64,000 nt of DNA from JAIOSF01 sp963677755 (GCA_963677755.1 OY782506.1:2480001-2544000); one strand, 5' to 3'. Positions 44,636-54,241 are shown, numbered from the stretch's first letter. Numbers and translations are program-made. The notes: generated by a model not told the origin, from the sequence alone.

Positions 44636-46567
44636 ATGGAGAGTTATTTATATATTGCACTTTTTGCTCCACTAGTTGGGTCATTGTTTGCAACACTATT
44701 TTCTAATAGTCCAAAGAAACTATTTGTTGGTGTAGTTACATCTATGCTACTAGCAGTTTCACTAATAGCATCAATAAATTTATTGATGTATGTTTATTTT
44801 ACAGAAGCGATAGTTCATGTGAAGATGTTAGATTGGATTGTAATTGGAAATGTTGATATTCCTTTTGGATTTGTAGTTGATCAAGTAAGTGTAGTGATGA
44901 TGGTTGTTGTTACAATTGTTTCAACAATGGTACATATTCATTCAATAGGGTATATGGATCACGATAAAAGTTTTAATAGATATTTTGCTTGGTTATCTGC
45001 ATTTGTATTTTCTATGATGATACTTGTTATGTCTGATAACTTTGCTGGATTATTTATAGGATGGGAAGGTGTTGGTCTTTGTTCTTGGGGATTGATTGGA
45101 TTTTGGTATCATAAAGAAGATATTAAACGAAGTAAAAATATTGAAGAATCACCATATTCAACATTATCACCATATTCGGCAAAATCTCCATCATGGGCTG
45201 CTAATGAAGCATTTATAATGAATAGAGTTGCTGACCTTGGAATGTTAATTGGAATGTTCTTAATTTTTTGGAATATTGGTTCTTTGCAATACAATGATGT
45301 ATTCTCACAAATAGGAACACTAGATCATGGTTTAATTATAGCAATAGCAGCTTTCTTGTTTATTGGGGCTATGGGTAAATCAGCACAGTTTCCTTTTAAT
45401 ACATGGCTTGCAAATGCAATGGAAGGTCCTACACCAGTTTCAGCATTAATTCATGCTGCAACTATGGTAACTGCGGGTGTATACTTAGTAATTAGAGCAA
45501 ATGAAATTTTTACAGTTGTTCCTGAAGTTGGATACTTTATCGCTAGTTTAGGTGCTTTTGTAGCAATTGGAGCTGCTTCTATGGCATTGGTTGCTACTAA
45601 TATGAAAAAGATTATTGCATTTTCAACATTATCTCAACTTGGATATATGTTTGTTGCAGCTGGACTTGGTGCTTATTGGGTAGCGTTATTTCATTTGGCA
45701 ACTCATGCATTTTTTAAATCAGTATTGTTCTTAGGTGCAGGAAATGTTATGCACGCAACAAATGATGAGATAAATATTAAAAAAATGGGTGGTTTGGCAA
45801 AACATATGCCTCAAACTGCATTGATTATGACTATTGCATCTATTGCTTTAGCAGGTATTTTCCCTCTAGCTGGATTTTTCTCAAAAGATTTAATTCTTGA
45901 AGTTGCTTTTGGAACACACTCATATATTTTATGGGCAGTATTATGGGTAACAGCAGGTATGACTGCATTTTATTCATTCAGACTAGTAATGTATGTATTT
46001 CATGGGAAAGAGAACTATGACCATGATAAAGTACATCCACATGAAACATATCCGTTTGTAATTGCAGCTATGACTCCACTTGCGATACTTGCTATTTGTG
46101 CAGGGTGGTTTGAACATCAATTTGTAGAGATGGTTACAAAAGTTTTACCTCCACTTGATATTCATGTAGATAGCGGAACTTTTTATACATTAATTGCTGT
46201 AACAACTGCAATTGCTTTAGGTGGTATTATATTTGCAGTAGTAAAATTCAAAAAAGATGGAACATACTATAGTGAAAAAATGAAAAATAGATTATGTTAT
46301 AAAGTATTAGCAAATCAATACTATATACCACATTTTTGGGAAGCTGCTGTGACTAAACCTTATGCAAAACTTTCAGAATTTAGTTGGAAAGAACTTGATT
46401 TAAAAATTATTGATACAATTGTCGATGGTATAGCAAAAGGTATTTATGGTGCTGGAGAGACTGGAACTGCAATGCAGTCAGGTAACTTATCAAAATCTTT
46501 AAAATGGATGGGAATAGGGATACTTATTCTTGTGATATTAGTTGTTGCTTTTGGCAACTTGAAGTAA
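44636..46567 (+). CDS. nuoL: NADH-quinone oxidoreductase subunit L
   Basis: The 643-residue antiporter-like subunit is at the far end of the membrane arm. It contains the WEGVGLCSWGLIGFW helix, the GKSAQFPFNTWLANAMEGPT and HAATMVTAGVYL segments of the proton-translocation channel, and the long C-terminal amphipathic helix (about 560-600) that runs along the arm. About 14-16 hydrophobic helices are visible. It pumps protons with NuoM and NuoN. The middle contains a Ser/Pro-rich loop (SPYSTLSPYSAKSPS). Confidence 0.96.
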   Translation: MESYLYIALFAPLVGSLFATLFSNSPKKLFVGVVTSMLLAVSLIASINLLMYVYFTEAIVHVKMLDWIVIGNVDIPFGFVVDQVSVVMMVVVTIVSTMVHIHSIGYMDHDKSFNRYFAWLSAFVFSMMILVMSDNFAGLFIGWEGVGLCSWGLIGFWYHKEDIKRSKNIEESPYSTLSPYSAKSPSWAANEAFIMNRVADLGMLIGMFLIFWNIGSLQYNDVFSQIGTLDHGLIIAIAAFLFIGAMGKSAQFPFNTWLANAMEGPTPVSALIHAATMVTAGVYLVIRANEIFTVVPEVGYFIASLGAFVAIGAASMALVATNMKKIIAFSTLSQLGYMFVAAGLGAYWVALFHLATHAFFKSVLFLGAGNVMHATNDEINIKKMGGLAKHMPQTALIMTIASIALAGIFPLAGFFSKDLILEVAFGTHSYILWAVLWVTAGMTAFYSFRLVMYVFHGKENYDHDKVHPHETYPFVIAAMTPLAILAICAGWFEHQFVEMVTKVLPPLDIHVDSGTFYTLIAVTTAIALGGIIFAVVKFKKDGTYYSEKMKNRLCYKVLANQYYIPHFWEAAVTKPYAKLSEFSWKELDLKIIDTIVDGIAKGIYGAGETGTAMQSGNLSKSLKWMGIGILILVILVVAFGNLK

Positions 46568-46580
46568 GGAAGGAAGGTAA

Positions 46581-48107
46581 ATGGAACACATTTTATCAAT
46601 TTTAATATTTTTCCCCGCATTTGCAGCTGTGATGGGTTTTATGGTTCACAAAGATGCGATAAGAACATACGGGATAACAGTAACAGCGATTGAGTTTTTA
46701 CTTTCTTGTTTTTTATGGGTTAGTTTTGACACAAATTATGCAGGTATGCAGTTTAGTGAGTTTATACCAGTTATTTCACAATATGGAATAGCATACAATC
46801 TAGGTGTAGATGGAATTTCATTATTTTTAATTATAATGACAACATTTATGACTATGATTTCAATCATTGGTTTAACAGAAAAAAGAGAGTTGAAAAATCT
46901 TATTTTAACAGTATTATTTTTAGAGATGACAATGGTAGGTGTATTTGTAGCACTTGATGCTATTGTATTTTATGTATTTTGGGAATTGTCTTTAGTTCCT
47001 ATGTTATATATTATTGGTGCATGGGGTGGAAAACTTCGAATATATGCATCAATTAAATTCTTTTTATATACATTTGCAGGTTCATTAGTGATGCTTGTTG
47101 GTATGTTATATTTAGGATACGTATATTTCCAAACTACAGGAAACTGGAGTTTTAGTATTATCGATTGGAATATGATGATGCTCCCTATTGATATGCAGAT
47201 GTGGTTATTTGTTGCATTTTTCTTAGGATTTGCTATAAAAGTACCAATGGTTCCATTTCATACATGGCTTCCATATGCACATGGTCAAGCACCAACAATT
47301 GGGTCTGTGATACTTGCAGCCGTTTTATTGAAAATGGGTACTTATGGATTTATTAGATTTTCACTTCCATTATTCCCTGATGCGAGTGTTGCTATGATGA
47401 TACCTATGGCTATATTAGCAATTATAGCTATTGTTTATACAGCACTTGTAGCGTATGCACAAGAAGATATTAAACAGGTAATTGCTTACTCTTCAGTATC
47501 ACATATGGGGGTAATCATACTCGGTATTTTTGCATTAAATGTTGAAGGTATTGGTGGTTCACTATTTTTAATGATTTCTCATGGTATTGTATCTGGGGGA
47601 CTTTTTATGTTAGTTGGTGTTATTTATGATAGAAGACATACTAAAATGATGAGTGAATTTGGTGGGTTAGCACGAGTAATGCCAATGTATGCAACAGTAT
47701 TTGGTATTATGCTTATGGCATCAGTTGGCTTACCTCTTACAATTGGATTTGTAGGGGAGTTTTTAAGTTTACTTGGATTTTTTGCTGTATCTCCTATCCT
47801 TACTGGTATTGCAGGTACTACTATTATTTTAGGTGCTGCGTATATGTTGGTACTTTACAAAAAAACATTTTTTGGACCAATTACAAACCCAATCAATGAA
47901 AAACTCCAAGATATAAAAGGGCGAGAAATAGCAGCTCTTGTTCCTTTAGTAATGTTAGTTGTATATTTAGGTGTATATCCAAAACCTATTTTAGAACCAG
48001 TTGATAAATCAGTAAAACAACTTGTTCAAGTTATGTACTTAAAATCTGTTACACCAGAAGCAAAAGCTAAAATTGCAACAGTAAATACAATAGGGGAGAC
48101 AAAATAA
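46581..48107 (+). CDS. nuoM: NADH-quinone oxidoreductase subunit M
   Basis: The 508-residue antiporter-like subunit has about 14 helices. The helix with FWELSLVPMLYIIG holds the key glutamate, and KVPMVPFHTWLPYAHGQAP holds the proton-channel lysine and histidine. It follows nuoL by 13 bases and its last base overlaps the nuoN start (TAATG). A full-length family member, it is part of the proton-pumping membrane arm. Confidence 0.96.
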   Translation: MEHILSILIFFPAFAAVMGFMVHKDAIRTYGITVTAIEFLLSCFLWVSFDTNYAGMQFSEFIPVISQYGIAYNLGVDGISLFLIIMTTFMTMISIIGLTEKRELKNLILTVLFLEMTMVGVFVALDAIVFYVFWELSLVPMLYIIGAWGGKLRIYASIKFFLYTFAGSLVMLVGMLYLGYVYFQTTGNWSFSIIDWNMMMLPIDMQMWLFVAFFLGFAIKVPMVPFHTWLPYAHGQAPTIGSVILAAVLLKMGTYGFIRFSLPLFPDASVAMMIPMAILAIIAIVYTALVAYAQEDIKQVIAYSSVSHMGVIILGIFALNVEGIGGSLFLMISHGIVSGGLFMLVGVIYDRRHTKMMSEFGGLARVMPMYATVFGIMLMASVGLPLTIGFVGEFLSLLGFFAVSPILTGIAGTTIILGAAYMLVLYKKTFFGPITNPINEKLQDIKGREIAALVPLVMLVVYLGVYPKPILEPVDKSVKQLVQVMYLKSVTPEAKAKIATVNTIGETK

Positions 48108-49591
48108 TGATTGAGCCAATTTCAGTAGATATTGAAGCATTAAATCTACCATCTTTAGTACCAATGCTTGTTGCAATCATCGGTGCATTAGTAATATTAT
48201 GTATAGATTTAGTTACTAAAAATTTACATAAATCATTGTATGTTATGTTAAGTATTCTAGTGATACTTATAGATTTGGGAACATTAATTGGTTATAGTGG
48301 AGCTACAAGAGGTTTCTTTGATGTAATGTTAATGGATGGTATCTCAATTCTTGCTCAAATAATTATTCTTGTTGCTTCTGGACTATTTATTATACTTGCT
48401 TTATCTCAACAAAGATTTCATGAATATAGATATCCAGAATATTTTGCATTATTCTTATTTATGATTGCAGGTTTCCAATTTATGGTTGCTTCTGATAACT
48501 TAATATTAATTTTTGTAGGATTAGAAACAGCTTCAATGGCATTGTATACTTTAATTGCAATGCATAATAGAGATAAATCAACTGAAGCTGCTATTAAATA
48601 CTTTACTATGGGTGCATTAGCAGCTGGATTTTTTGCTTTTGGTTCTATGATATTTTATGGTTTAACAGGAAGTGTAGAATTAGGACAAATATCAGCATCA
48701 CTTGTTGCTTCTGATTTTGCAAATTATCCTATAGTGTTACTAGGTGTTGTATTTGTGATTGGAGGACTTGGATTTAAACTTTCGTTAGTTCCATTTCATA
48801 CCTGGGCACCAGATGTATACGAAGGTAGTAGTTCTGCAATGGCAGGATATATGTCAGTTGTTCCTAAGATTGCTGCATTTGTAGTTGCACTTAGATTTTT
48901 TGAAATATTTGTAAGTGTAGATAACGCTTGGGTAGAGATGGTATTATACATCATTGTTATAACTACAATGACTATACCAAATATGGTGGCTCTTGTACAG
49001 AAAGATGTAAAAAGAATGTTAGCATACTCTTCTATCTCTCATGCTGGTTTTGTTATGGGGGCAATTTTAGTAGGTACTACACAAGCTACAGAAGGTTTAT
49101 TCTTATATTGGATATTGTTTTTATTTACTAACTTAGGTGCATTTGCTATGTTATGGGTAAACAGAACTAAAAATGACCATGGTTTTCAAAGTGATCATCC
49201 TTTTGAAAAGTTTTCTGGTCTTATTAAAATAGCACCAGTACCAGCTACTATTATGGGTTTATTTTTATTAAGTTTAGCAGGTGTTCCACCATTTAGTTTA
49301 TTTTGGGGAAAAATGTATCTTATTGGGGCAACAGTAAATGGAGGGTATATTCTTTTAGCTTTGATAATGGCACTTAACTCTGCAATTGCTGCATATTATT
49401 ATTTAAAACTTATAGTATATATGTTCTTAAAAGAGCCAAGAGAAGATGATAGAATCGAGTTTATGGGAAATGCAAATAAACCTTTAAAAACAGTAATTGG
49501 TGTATCTGCTGTAATAACAGTTACATCTATACTGTATATTGATCCACTATTAGAAATGATTTCAACTTATGTACAAATGAGTGGTTTCTAA
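48107..49591 (+). CDS. nuoN: NADH-quinone oxidoreductase subunit N
   Basis: The 494-residue antiporter-like subunit is the last gene of the nuo operon. It shows FVGLETASMALYTLIA with the key glutamate, KLSLVPFHTWAPDVYEGSS with the channel lysine and histidine, and LAGVPPFSLFWGK near the C-terminus. About 14 helices are present. It starts one base before the end of nuoM. A strong hairpin follows eight bases after its stop. Confidence 0.96.
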   Translation: MIEPISVDIEALNLPSLVPMLVAIIGALVILCIDLVTKNLHKSLYVMLSILVILIDLGTLIGYSGATRGFFDVMLMDGISILAQIIILVASGLFIILALSQQRFHEYRYPEYFALFLFMIAGFQFMVASDNLILIFVGLETASMALYTLIAMHNRDKSTEAAIKYFTMGALAAGFFAFGSMIFYGLTGSVELGQISASLVASDFANYPIVLLGVVFVIGGLGFKLSLVPFHTWAPDVYEGSSSAMAGYMSVVPKIAAFVVALRFFEIFVSVDNAWVEMVLYIIVITTMTIPNMVALVQKDVKRMLAYSSISHAGFVMGAILVGTTQATEGLFLYWILFLFTNLGAFAMLWVNRTKNDHGFQSDHPFEKFSGLIKIAPVPATIMGLFLLSLAGVPPFSLFWGKMYLIGATVNGGYILLALIMALNSAIAAYYYLKLIVYMFLKEPREDDRIEFMGNANKPLKTVIGVSAVITVTSILYIDPLLEMISTYVQMSGF

Positions 49592-49598
49592 ACTTTTT

Positions 49599-49633
49599 AA
49601 GTAAAGCGAGTAATCACATTACTCGTTCTACTT
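49599..49633 (+). terminator. Hairpin at the end of the nuo operon
   Basis: AAGTA...CGAGTAA pairs with TTACTCG...TACTT around TCACA, giving seven perfect central pairs and five outer ones with a small internal loop. There is no T-run after it, so it may be a processing or 3'-end-protecting hairpin more than a strict intrinsic terminator. Confidence 0.6.
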
Positions 49634-49696
49634 AAACTAATATTAATATATATTTCATTACAATTCCATCTCTTCAATTAAGGTAAGCATTGAGAA

Positions 49697-49702
49697 TACA
49701 AT
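49697..49702 (+). promoter_or_regulatory. Possible -10 box for the SRP RNA
   Basis: TACAAT lies about 40 bases upstream of the recognisable SRP RNA helix, with no clear -35 box. If this is the promoter, the transcript would start near 49709. Confidence 0.35.
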
Positions 49703-49741
49703 AGTATTTTGACTGCTTCTCTTAGACCTTTACAACTGTTT

Positions 49742-49832
49742 TTAAAGGCAACTCCCCAGGGTAGGAATACAGCAAGGAACTTTTAACTATAGTGTGTTTA
49801 GGTATCTGGGAGGAGTACTACACTTCTTTATC
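49742..49832 (+). ncRNA. ffs: Signal recognition particle RNA (4.5S type)
   Basis: The 357-base gap between nuoN and the mscS-like gene contains the conserved Ffh-binding hairpin of bacterial SRP RNA. CCAGGGTAGGAATACAGCA on the 5' side, then GTGTTTAGGTATCTGGG on the 3' side, match the CAGG...GGAA..AGCA...GTGT...TGG pattern of the 4.5S RNA. The helix continues outward as ACTCCC/GGAGT and TAAAG/CTTTA. Both ends are estimates; the 5' end could lie near 49709. With Ffh and FtsY it delivers membrane proteins co-translationally. The rest of the gap holds the nuo hairpin and otherwise nothing I recognise. Confidence 0.82.
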
Positions 49833-49948
49833 AAAACAATTCAATCAAATATACAACTACATTTTACCAAAAAGTCAAAATCGATAAATATTAATTAATT
49901 TATTAAAATATAGATATAATTAGAATATATAACAAAAAGGAAAAATCG

Positions 49949-50743
49949 ATGATTATGGAATTAATAATACAAGTGGCAATAGCATTAGCAATATTTTTTA
50001 TAGGGAAAAAAGTTGCAAGATGGGTGACTGATATGAGTTTAAAAAGTTTAAGTAAATCAGGACAAATAGATAAAACACTTGAGACATTTTTATCAAGTGT
50101 GATTTATGGTATTTTACTAGTTGTAGTATCTTTATCAGCACTAGGTCAGCTAGGGGTTGAAACAACTTCTTTTATAGCAATATTAGGGGCAGTTGGTTTG
50201 GCTGTAGGTTTAGCATTTCAAAGTACACTATCAAATATAAGTGCGGGAGTGATGATAATTATATTTCGGCCAATTAAAGTTGGAGAGTTTGTAGAAGCCG
50301 GCGGAGCTGTAGGTGTTATTGAAGAGATAAATATTTTTAATACCATAATGAAAACAGGGGACAATAAAGTAATCATAGTTGCAAATTCAGGAATTATAGG
50401 TGGTAATATCACTAACTATTCTAGAAAAGACACAAGAAGAGTTGATACTGTATTTGGTATTGGATATGATGATGATTTGAAATTGGCAAAAGAGACATTA
50501 TTAGAAATATTAAATAATGATGAGCGAGTTTTAAAAGAGCCAGAACCATTTGTGGCTGTTTCAGAATTAGCTGATAGTAGTGTTAACTTTGTAACACGAG
50601 CTTGGGTAAAAAGTGAAGATTACTGGGGAGTTAAATTTGATACAATTGAAAAAGTTAAATTAACTTTTGATGAAAAAAATATCTCTATTCCTTATCCACA
50701 AATGGACATACACATGGAAAAAAATGACAATGAAGGAAAATAA
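49949..50743 (+). CDS. MscS-family small-conductance mechanosensitive channel
   Basis: The 264-residue protein has three hydrophobic segments (about residues 3-20, 49-70 and 77-103). The third carries the glycine/alanine-rich pore pattern ending in AVGLAVGLAFQSTLSNISAG. The cytoplasmic beta domain (about 110-175) has IFRPIKVGEFVEAGG and a C-terminal alpha/beta domain. It releases solutes during osmotic downshock. The ATG at 49949 and the ATG two codons later are both usable. A coiled-coil protein gene follows one base after its stop. Confidence 0.92.
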   Translation: MIMELIIQVAIALAIFFIGKKVARWVTDMSLKSLSKSGQIDKTLETFLSSVIYGILLVVVSLSALGQLGVETTSFIAILGAVGLAVGLAFQSTLSNISAGVMIIIFRPIKVGEFVEAGGAVGVIEEINIFNTIMKTGDNKVIIVANSGIIGGNITNYSRKDTRRVDTVFGIGYDDDLKLAKETLLEILNNDERVLKEPEPFVAVSELADSSVNFVTRAWVKSEDYWGVKFDTIEKVKLTFDEKNISIPYPQMDIHMEKNDNEGK

Positions 50744-50744
50744 G

Positions 50745-51410
50745 TTGCCAAAAAACTTTAAAAAAGGTATCTCTACATTTCAAATAATTCTTTTGTTAAT
50801 TGTAGGATACTATGGATGGTCTTATATAGAAGATAATTATCTATATAAAGATACTCCAAAATATTTAGTACAATTTAAAGATGCAATTCAAGACTTTTCT
50901 GAACAAAAAGATACAGTAAAAAAGACATATCAAGAAGCCATTGATGCAAAAGATGAAGCAAAAAAGATAAAATATGTTTTTAAAAATGAATCAACAAAAG
51001 AGTTTATAAGAAAATGGGAAAAAGCTGAACATGAAGTTGTCACTTTAAAAGAAAAATTTGAAGTTTACAAAGATGAAACAGAGAATTTCATCGATAAACT
51101 TGATGAAAATTTAGATCAAATAAAAAATGATGAAGCTTTAAAAAATAGAATGAAAGAGTTTAGTAAAAATAAAGCGAAGCTTATGGCTAAAAATATAATT
51201 AAAATAGAGGAAAATATAGAAAAACTTGATGACTCTATTATAAAAGGGAACAATCTGATTGTAGCTCTTAAAACAGTAAGCTCATTTAATGTGTTATCTC
51301 AAGATGCAAAAGAGTTTGACTCAATACTTAGTGACTCTAGTGAGATATTTATCTCTATAGATTCATTGGTTGATGAAGGTATTAAAGTTTTAGATGAGGA
51401 GCTTAAATAG
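50745..51410 (+). CDS. Single-pass membrane protein with coiled coil, unknown function
   Basis: I place the start at TTG 50745, with AAGGA seven bases upstream at the end of the channel gene; the longer open reading frame from 50667 runs inside that gene. The 221-residue product has one membrane segment (about residues 10-28), and the remainder is a charged helical domain with coiled-coil character and many Lys/Glu residues. No family is recognised. The tight spacing implies co-translation with the MscS-type channel, so it may be an accessory of the channel; this is inference only. Confidence 0.65.
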   Translation: MPKNFKKGISTFQIILLLIVGYYGWSYIEDNYLYKDTPKYLVQFKDAIQDFSEQKDTVKKTYQEAIDAKDEAKKIKYVFKNESTKEFIRKWEKAEHEVVTLKEKFEVYKDETENFIDKLDENLDQIKNDEALKNRMKEFSKNKAKLMAKNIIKIEENIEKLDDSIIKGNNLIVALKTVSSFNVLSQDAKEFDSILSDSSEIFISIDSLVDEGIKVLDEELK

Positions 51411-51470
51411 CTTGTATAAGGAGTATTTTATAAATACTTCATATAATTGCTTTTTATAAAGGAAATAAGA

Positions 51471-51770
51471 ATGAATTTATTAATACCTGTGGATGATAGT
51501 GACATTGATGAAGCACAAATAGTTTCTTTAGATGATGTTAAATATTGGCTACTACTAGAACTTACCGAAGGTAAAATAATAAAATCAGAATTTTATCAAT
51601 CAAGAGAAGAGATAAGTGATTGGGTTGATGTTGTTATAGTAAATAGTCAAAAAGAGTATGTGTGGCCTTTTATGGAAGAGGGGATAGCTGTCTTGGTTGC
51701 TCCATTGCAAAAGGCTATAGATGATATAATAGAAGCTTATTTATTTAAAGAGCTTCATGAAATAAATTAA
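51471..51770 (+). CDS. Small conserved protein, possibly NifX/NifB-like fold
   Basis: The ATG at 51471 has AAGGA eight bases before it; the longer frame from 51447 lacks a binding site. The 99-residue protein begins LLIPVDDSD and has an alternating strand/helix pattern with a PLQKAIDDIIEAYL helix. This recalls the small dinitrogenase iron-molybdenum cofactor-binding fold (NifX family), but no cysteine or histidine cluster is present. The resemblance is weak and I do not assign a function. It lies ahead of a cyclophilin gene, 12 bases away. Confidence 0.5.
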   Translation: MNLLIPVDDSDIDEAQIVSLDDVKYWLLLELTEGKIIKSEFYQSREEISDWVDVVIVNSQKEYVWPFMEEGIAVLVAPLQKAIDDIIEAYLFKELHEIN

Positions 51771-51782
51771 AAAAGGAAAAGA

Positions 51783-52292
51783 ATGTTTGGATTTAGTAAA
51801 GAGTTAAAAAAGTATGATTTGTCACAAGAGGAATTAGATAAATTACAGTATGCAAAGTTTAGTACATCAAAAGGTGTTATATGGGTGAAATTATTTCCTG
51901 AAAATACACCAAATACAGTAGCAAACTTTGCTCATTTAGCAAATGATGGATTTTATGATGGATTAAATTTCCATAGAGTTATTGAAGGATTTATGGCACA
52001 AGGTGGTTGTCCACAAAAAACTGGAACAGGTGGACCTGATTGGGCTATTGAGTGTGAAACACAAGCCCAAGGACAAGTTCATAAAAAAGGGAGCTTATCA
52101 ATGGCTCATGCTGGAAAAGATACAGGTGGTAGCCAGTTTTTTATCTGTTTTGTTCCTTGTCCTCATCTAGATGGCGGACATACTGTTTTTGGTGGAATTG
52201 AAGATAATGATGTTGAAAGTTTTGATGTTTTAGATTCATTAAGACAAGGTGACGATATAGATAAAATAGAGATATTTAGTTCTAAAGAGTAG
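51783..52292 (+). CDS. Peptidyl-prolyl cis-trans isomerase, cyclophilin type
   Basis: The 169-residue protein has the cyclophilin active-site segments FHRVIEGFMAQGGCP (catalytic arginine) and SLSMAH...GSQFFICF, with HTVFGG near the C-terminus. It catalyses proline isomerisation in folding proteins. There is no signal peptide, so it is cytoplasmic. The length is typical of the short bacterial class. A perfect hairpin terminator follows 16 bases after the stop. Confidence 0.93.
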   Translation: MFGFSKELKKYDLSQEELDKLQYAKFSTSKGVIWVKLFPENTPNTVANFAHLANDGFYDGLNFHRVIEGFMAQGGCPQKTGTGGPDWAIECETQAQGQVHKKGSLSMAHAGKDTGGSQFFICFVPCPHLDGGHTVFGGIEDNDVESFDVLDSLRQGDDIDKIEIFSSKE

Positions 52293-52308
52293 TTATAAAA
52301 AACGGTTA

Positions 52309-52334
52309 TTCAAGGTTATTTAACCTTGAATTTT
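52309..52334. terminator. Bidirectional terminator between cyclophilin and serS genes
   Basis: TTCAAGGTTA (52309-52318) pairs perfectly with TAACCTTGAA (52321-52330), followed by TTTT. It sits between two convergent genes and also has an A-rich 5' flank, so it may serve both strands. Confidence 0.75.
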
Positions 52335-53577
52335 ACATATATTTTTCTAAAACTTTTGGTATTTTGATACTGCCATCTTCTTGTTGATAGTTTTCCATAA
52401 TTGCAACTAATGTTCTTCCCACTGCTAAGCTTGAACCATTTAATGTATGACAAAGAATATTTTTCTTCCCATCTTTATATCTGATTTTTGCTCGTCTTGC
52501 TTGAAATTCTCTAGTATTTGAAATAGATGAAATTTCTCTATAGGTATTTTGACCAGGTAGCCATACTTCTAAGTCTATAGTAGTAGCTGCACTAAAACCT
52601 AAATCACCTGTACACAACTGTACTTTTTGATGTGCTAAGCCAAGTGAAGTTAGTAAGTCACTTGCACAATTAACCATTTTTTCAAATATTTGTTCAGATT
52701 GTTCAGGGGTAGTAATGGCAACCATCTCTACTTTATCAAATTGGTGTTGTCTTATCATACCTCGTGTATCTCTTCCTGCACTTCCTGCTTCTTTTCTAAA
52801 ACAAGGAGTATAAGATGTAAGAAGTAGTGGTAACTCTTCACTTGCAATAATTTCATCATTATAAAGATTTGTAAGACAAACTTCTGCTGTTGGTATAAGA
52901 TATAAATCTTCCCCCTCTACTTTAAATAAGTCTTCTTCAAATTTAGGAAGTTGACCTGTCCCTTCAAGAGTATTCCTATTTGCCATAAAAGGTACATACC
53001 ACTCTTCAAAACCTCGTTCACGATTGAAATCAAGGAAATAATTAATTAAAGCTCTTTCTAGTCTAGCTCCTATACCTTTAAGTGCTGCAAATCTACTTTT
53101 TGCAAGTTTTACACCTCGTGTAAAATCAATCATACCATTGTTTTCACCAAGTTCCCAATGCTCTTTTGGTTCAAAACTAAAAGATGGTTTTTCCCCAATT
53201 GTTTCTAAAACTACATTTTCATCTTCATCCGCTCCAAGAGGCACAGCTTCATCTGGCATATTTGGAATACCCATGATAATAGAATCTATTGTTTGTTCAT
53301 CAATCTTTACTTTATCTTCCAGTTCAAGTTTTTTATCTTTTAAACTATCAATTTGTTTTTTAAGTGGTGCTATATCAAGTCCATCTTTTTTATAAGTACC
53401 AAATTGGCTTGATAATTGTTTTTGCTCTGCTTGCAAAGCTTCCATAGATTGTCGTTTTGTTTTAGTTTCTAATGTTTTATTTTTTAAGTCTTCTAAAATC
53501 TCTTTTGAAACACCTTTTTTTTCTAAAGATGAGGCAACTTTTTCAAATTCTTTTTCTAAAAGTTTTTTATCTATCAT
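52333..53577 (-). CDS. serS: Seryl-tRNA synthetase
   Basis: The 414-residue class II synthetase charges tRNA-Ser and tRNA-Sec. The N-terminal long coiled coil (about residues 25-105) recognises the long variable arm. The catalytic domain shows TAEVCLTNL, FRKEAGSAGRDTRGM (motif 2) and the C-terminal NGSSLAVGRTLVAIMENYQ (motif 3). It is full-length. The DUF502 membrane-protein gene lies one base upstream, so both are probably in one transcription unit. Confidence 0.97.
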   Translation of the reverse strand: MIDKKLLEKEFEKVASSLEKKGVSKEILEDLKNKTLETKTKRQSMEALQAEQKQLSSQFGTYKKDGLDIAPLKKQIDSLKDKKLELEDKVKIDEQTIDSIIMGIPNMPDEAVPLGADEDENVVLETIGEKPSFSFEPKEHWELGENNGMIDFTRGVKLAKSRFAALKGIGARLERALINYFLDFNRERGFEEWYVPFMANRNTLEGTGQLPKFEEDLFKVEGEDLYLIPTAEVCLTNLYNDEIIASEELPLLLTSYTPCFRKEAGSAGRDTRGMIRQHQFDKVEMVAITTPEQSEQIFEKMVNCASDLLTSLGLAHQKVQLCTGDLGFSAATTIDLEVWLPGQNTYREISSISNTREFQARRAKIRYKDGKKNILCHTLNGSSLAVGRTLVAIMENYQQEDGSIKIPKVLEKYM

Positions 53578-53578
53578 T

Positions 53579-54199
53579 CTATTCTTTTCCTTTGTTTGTA
53601 TTATGATCGTTAATAATATGTGAAATCTCTTCTTTTTTTATAAAATCAGCTCCCATACTTATGATGAATTGACTTGCTTGTGCCACAGTAAGAGAGGTAG
53701 CTTTTATTTTACTTTTATCAACAATAACAGTATATCCGCTAGTAGGATTTGGACTTGTTGGTACAAAAAGAACATAAATATTTTCATGTTTACTTAGTAC
53801 ATATGAAGGTACCCAAAGGTCATCTTTTGGGTACTCTACAAGGACAACTTCTTTTTTTACATCTTTATTATTTGGTTTAAACAGTTCGGTGATTTTTTTT
53901 AAAATAGAGTATATTGTTCCAATTGCAGGAACTTTTTCTAACAATCTATCAATAGTAGATATAAAAAAAGATTTTCCAGCTTTTTCTATAGATGAACCAA
54001 TAAAAACTAATAAAAGTACAATAACAATAAAAAGTACAAAAGTATATAATCCATTATTTGTATATGATGAAACAAAGTCAAATACTTGTATTGTTAAAGA
54101 CTTTACCCAAAATACAAGTTGTATTACTATAAATAAGGGTATTAATGCTAACGCACCTACAAATAGGTACCTAAAAAATTGCTTCATCTTACTCTCCAT
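53579..54199 (-). CDS. DUF502 family membrane protein
   Basis: The 206-residue protein has two strong membrane segments (about residues 9-32 and 51-70). A soluble part follows with PNPTSGYTVIV, characteristic of DUF502 family proteins, which are widespread and of unknown function. It ends one base before serS. The 5' end lies 42 bases from the divergent trpS gene, so the promoters are in that short spacer. Confidence 0.8.
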   Translation of the reverse strand: MESKMKQFFRYLFVGALALIPLFIVIQLVFWVKSLTIQVFDFVSSYTNNGLYTFVLFIVIVLLLVFIGSSIEKAGKSFFISTIDRLLEKVPAIGTIYSILKKITELFKPNNKDVKKEVVLVEYPKDDLWVPSYVLSKHENIYVLFVPTSPNPTSGYTVIVDKSKIKATSLTVAQASQFIISMGADFIKKEEISHIINDHNTNKGKE

Positions 54200-54241
54200 A
54201 AATTTACGGTATTATAACGAAAATTTACTAAGGATTAATTT

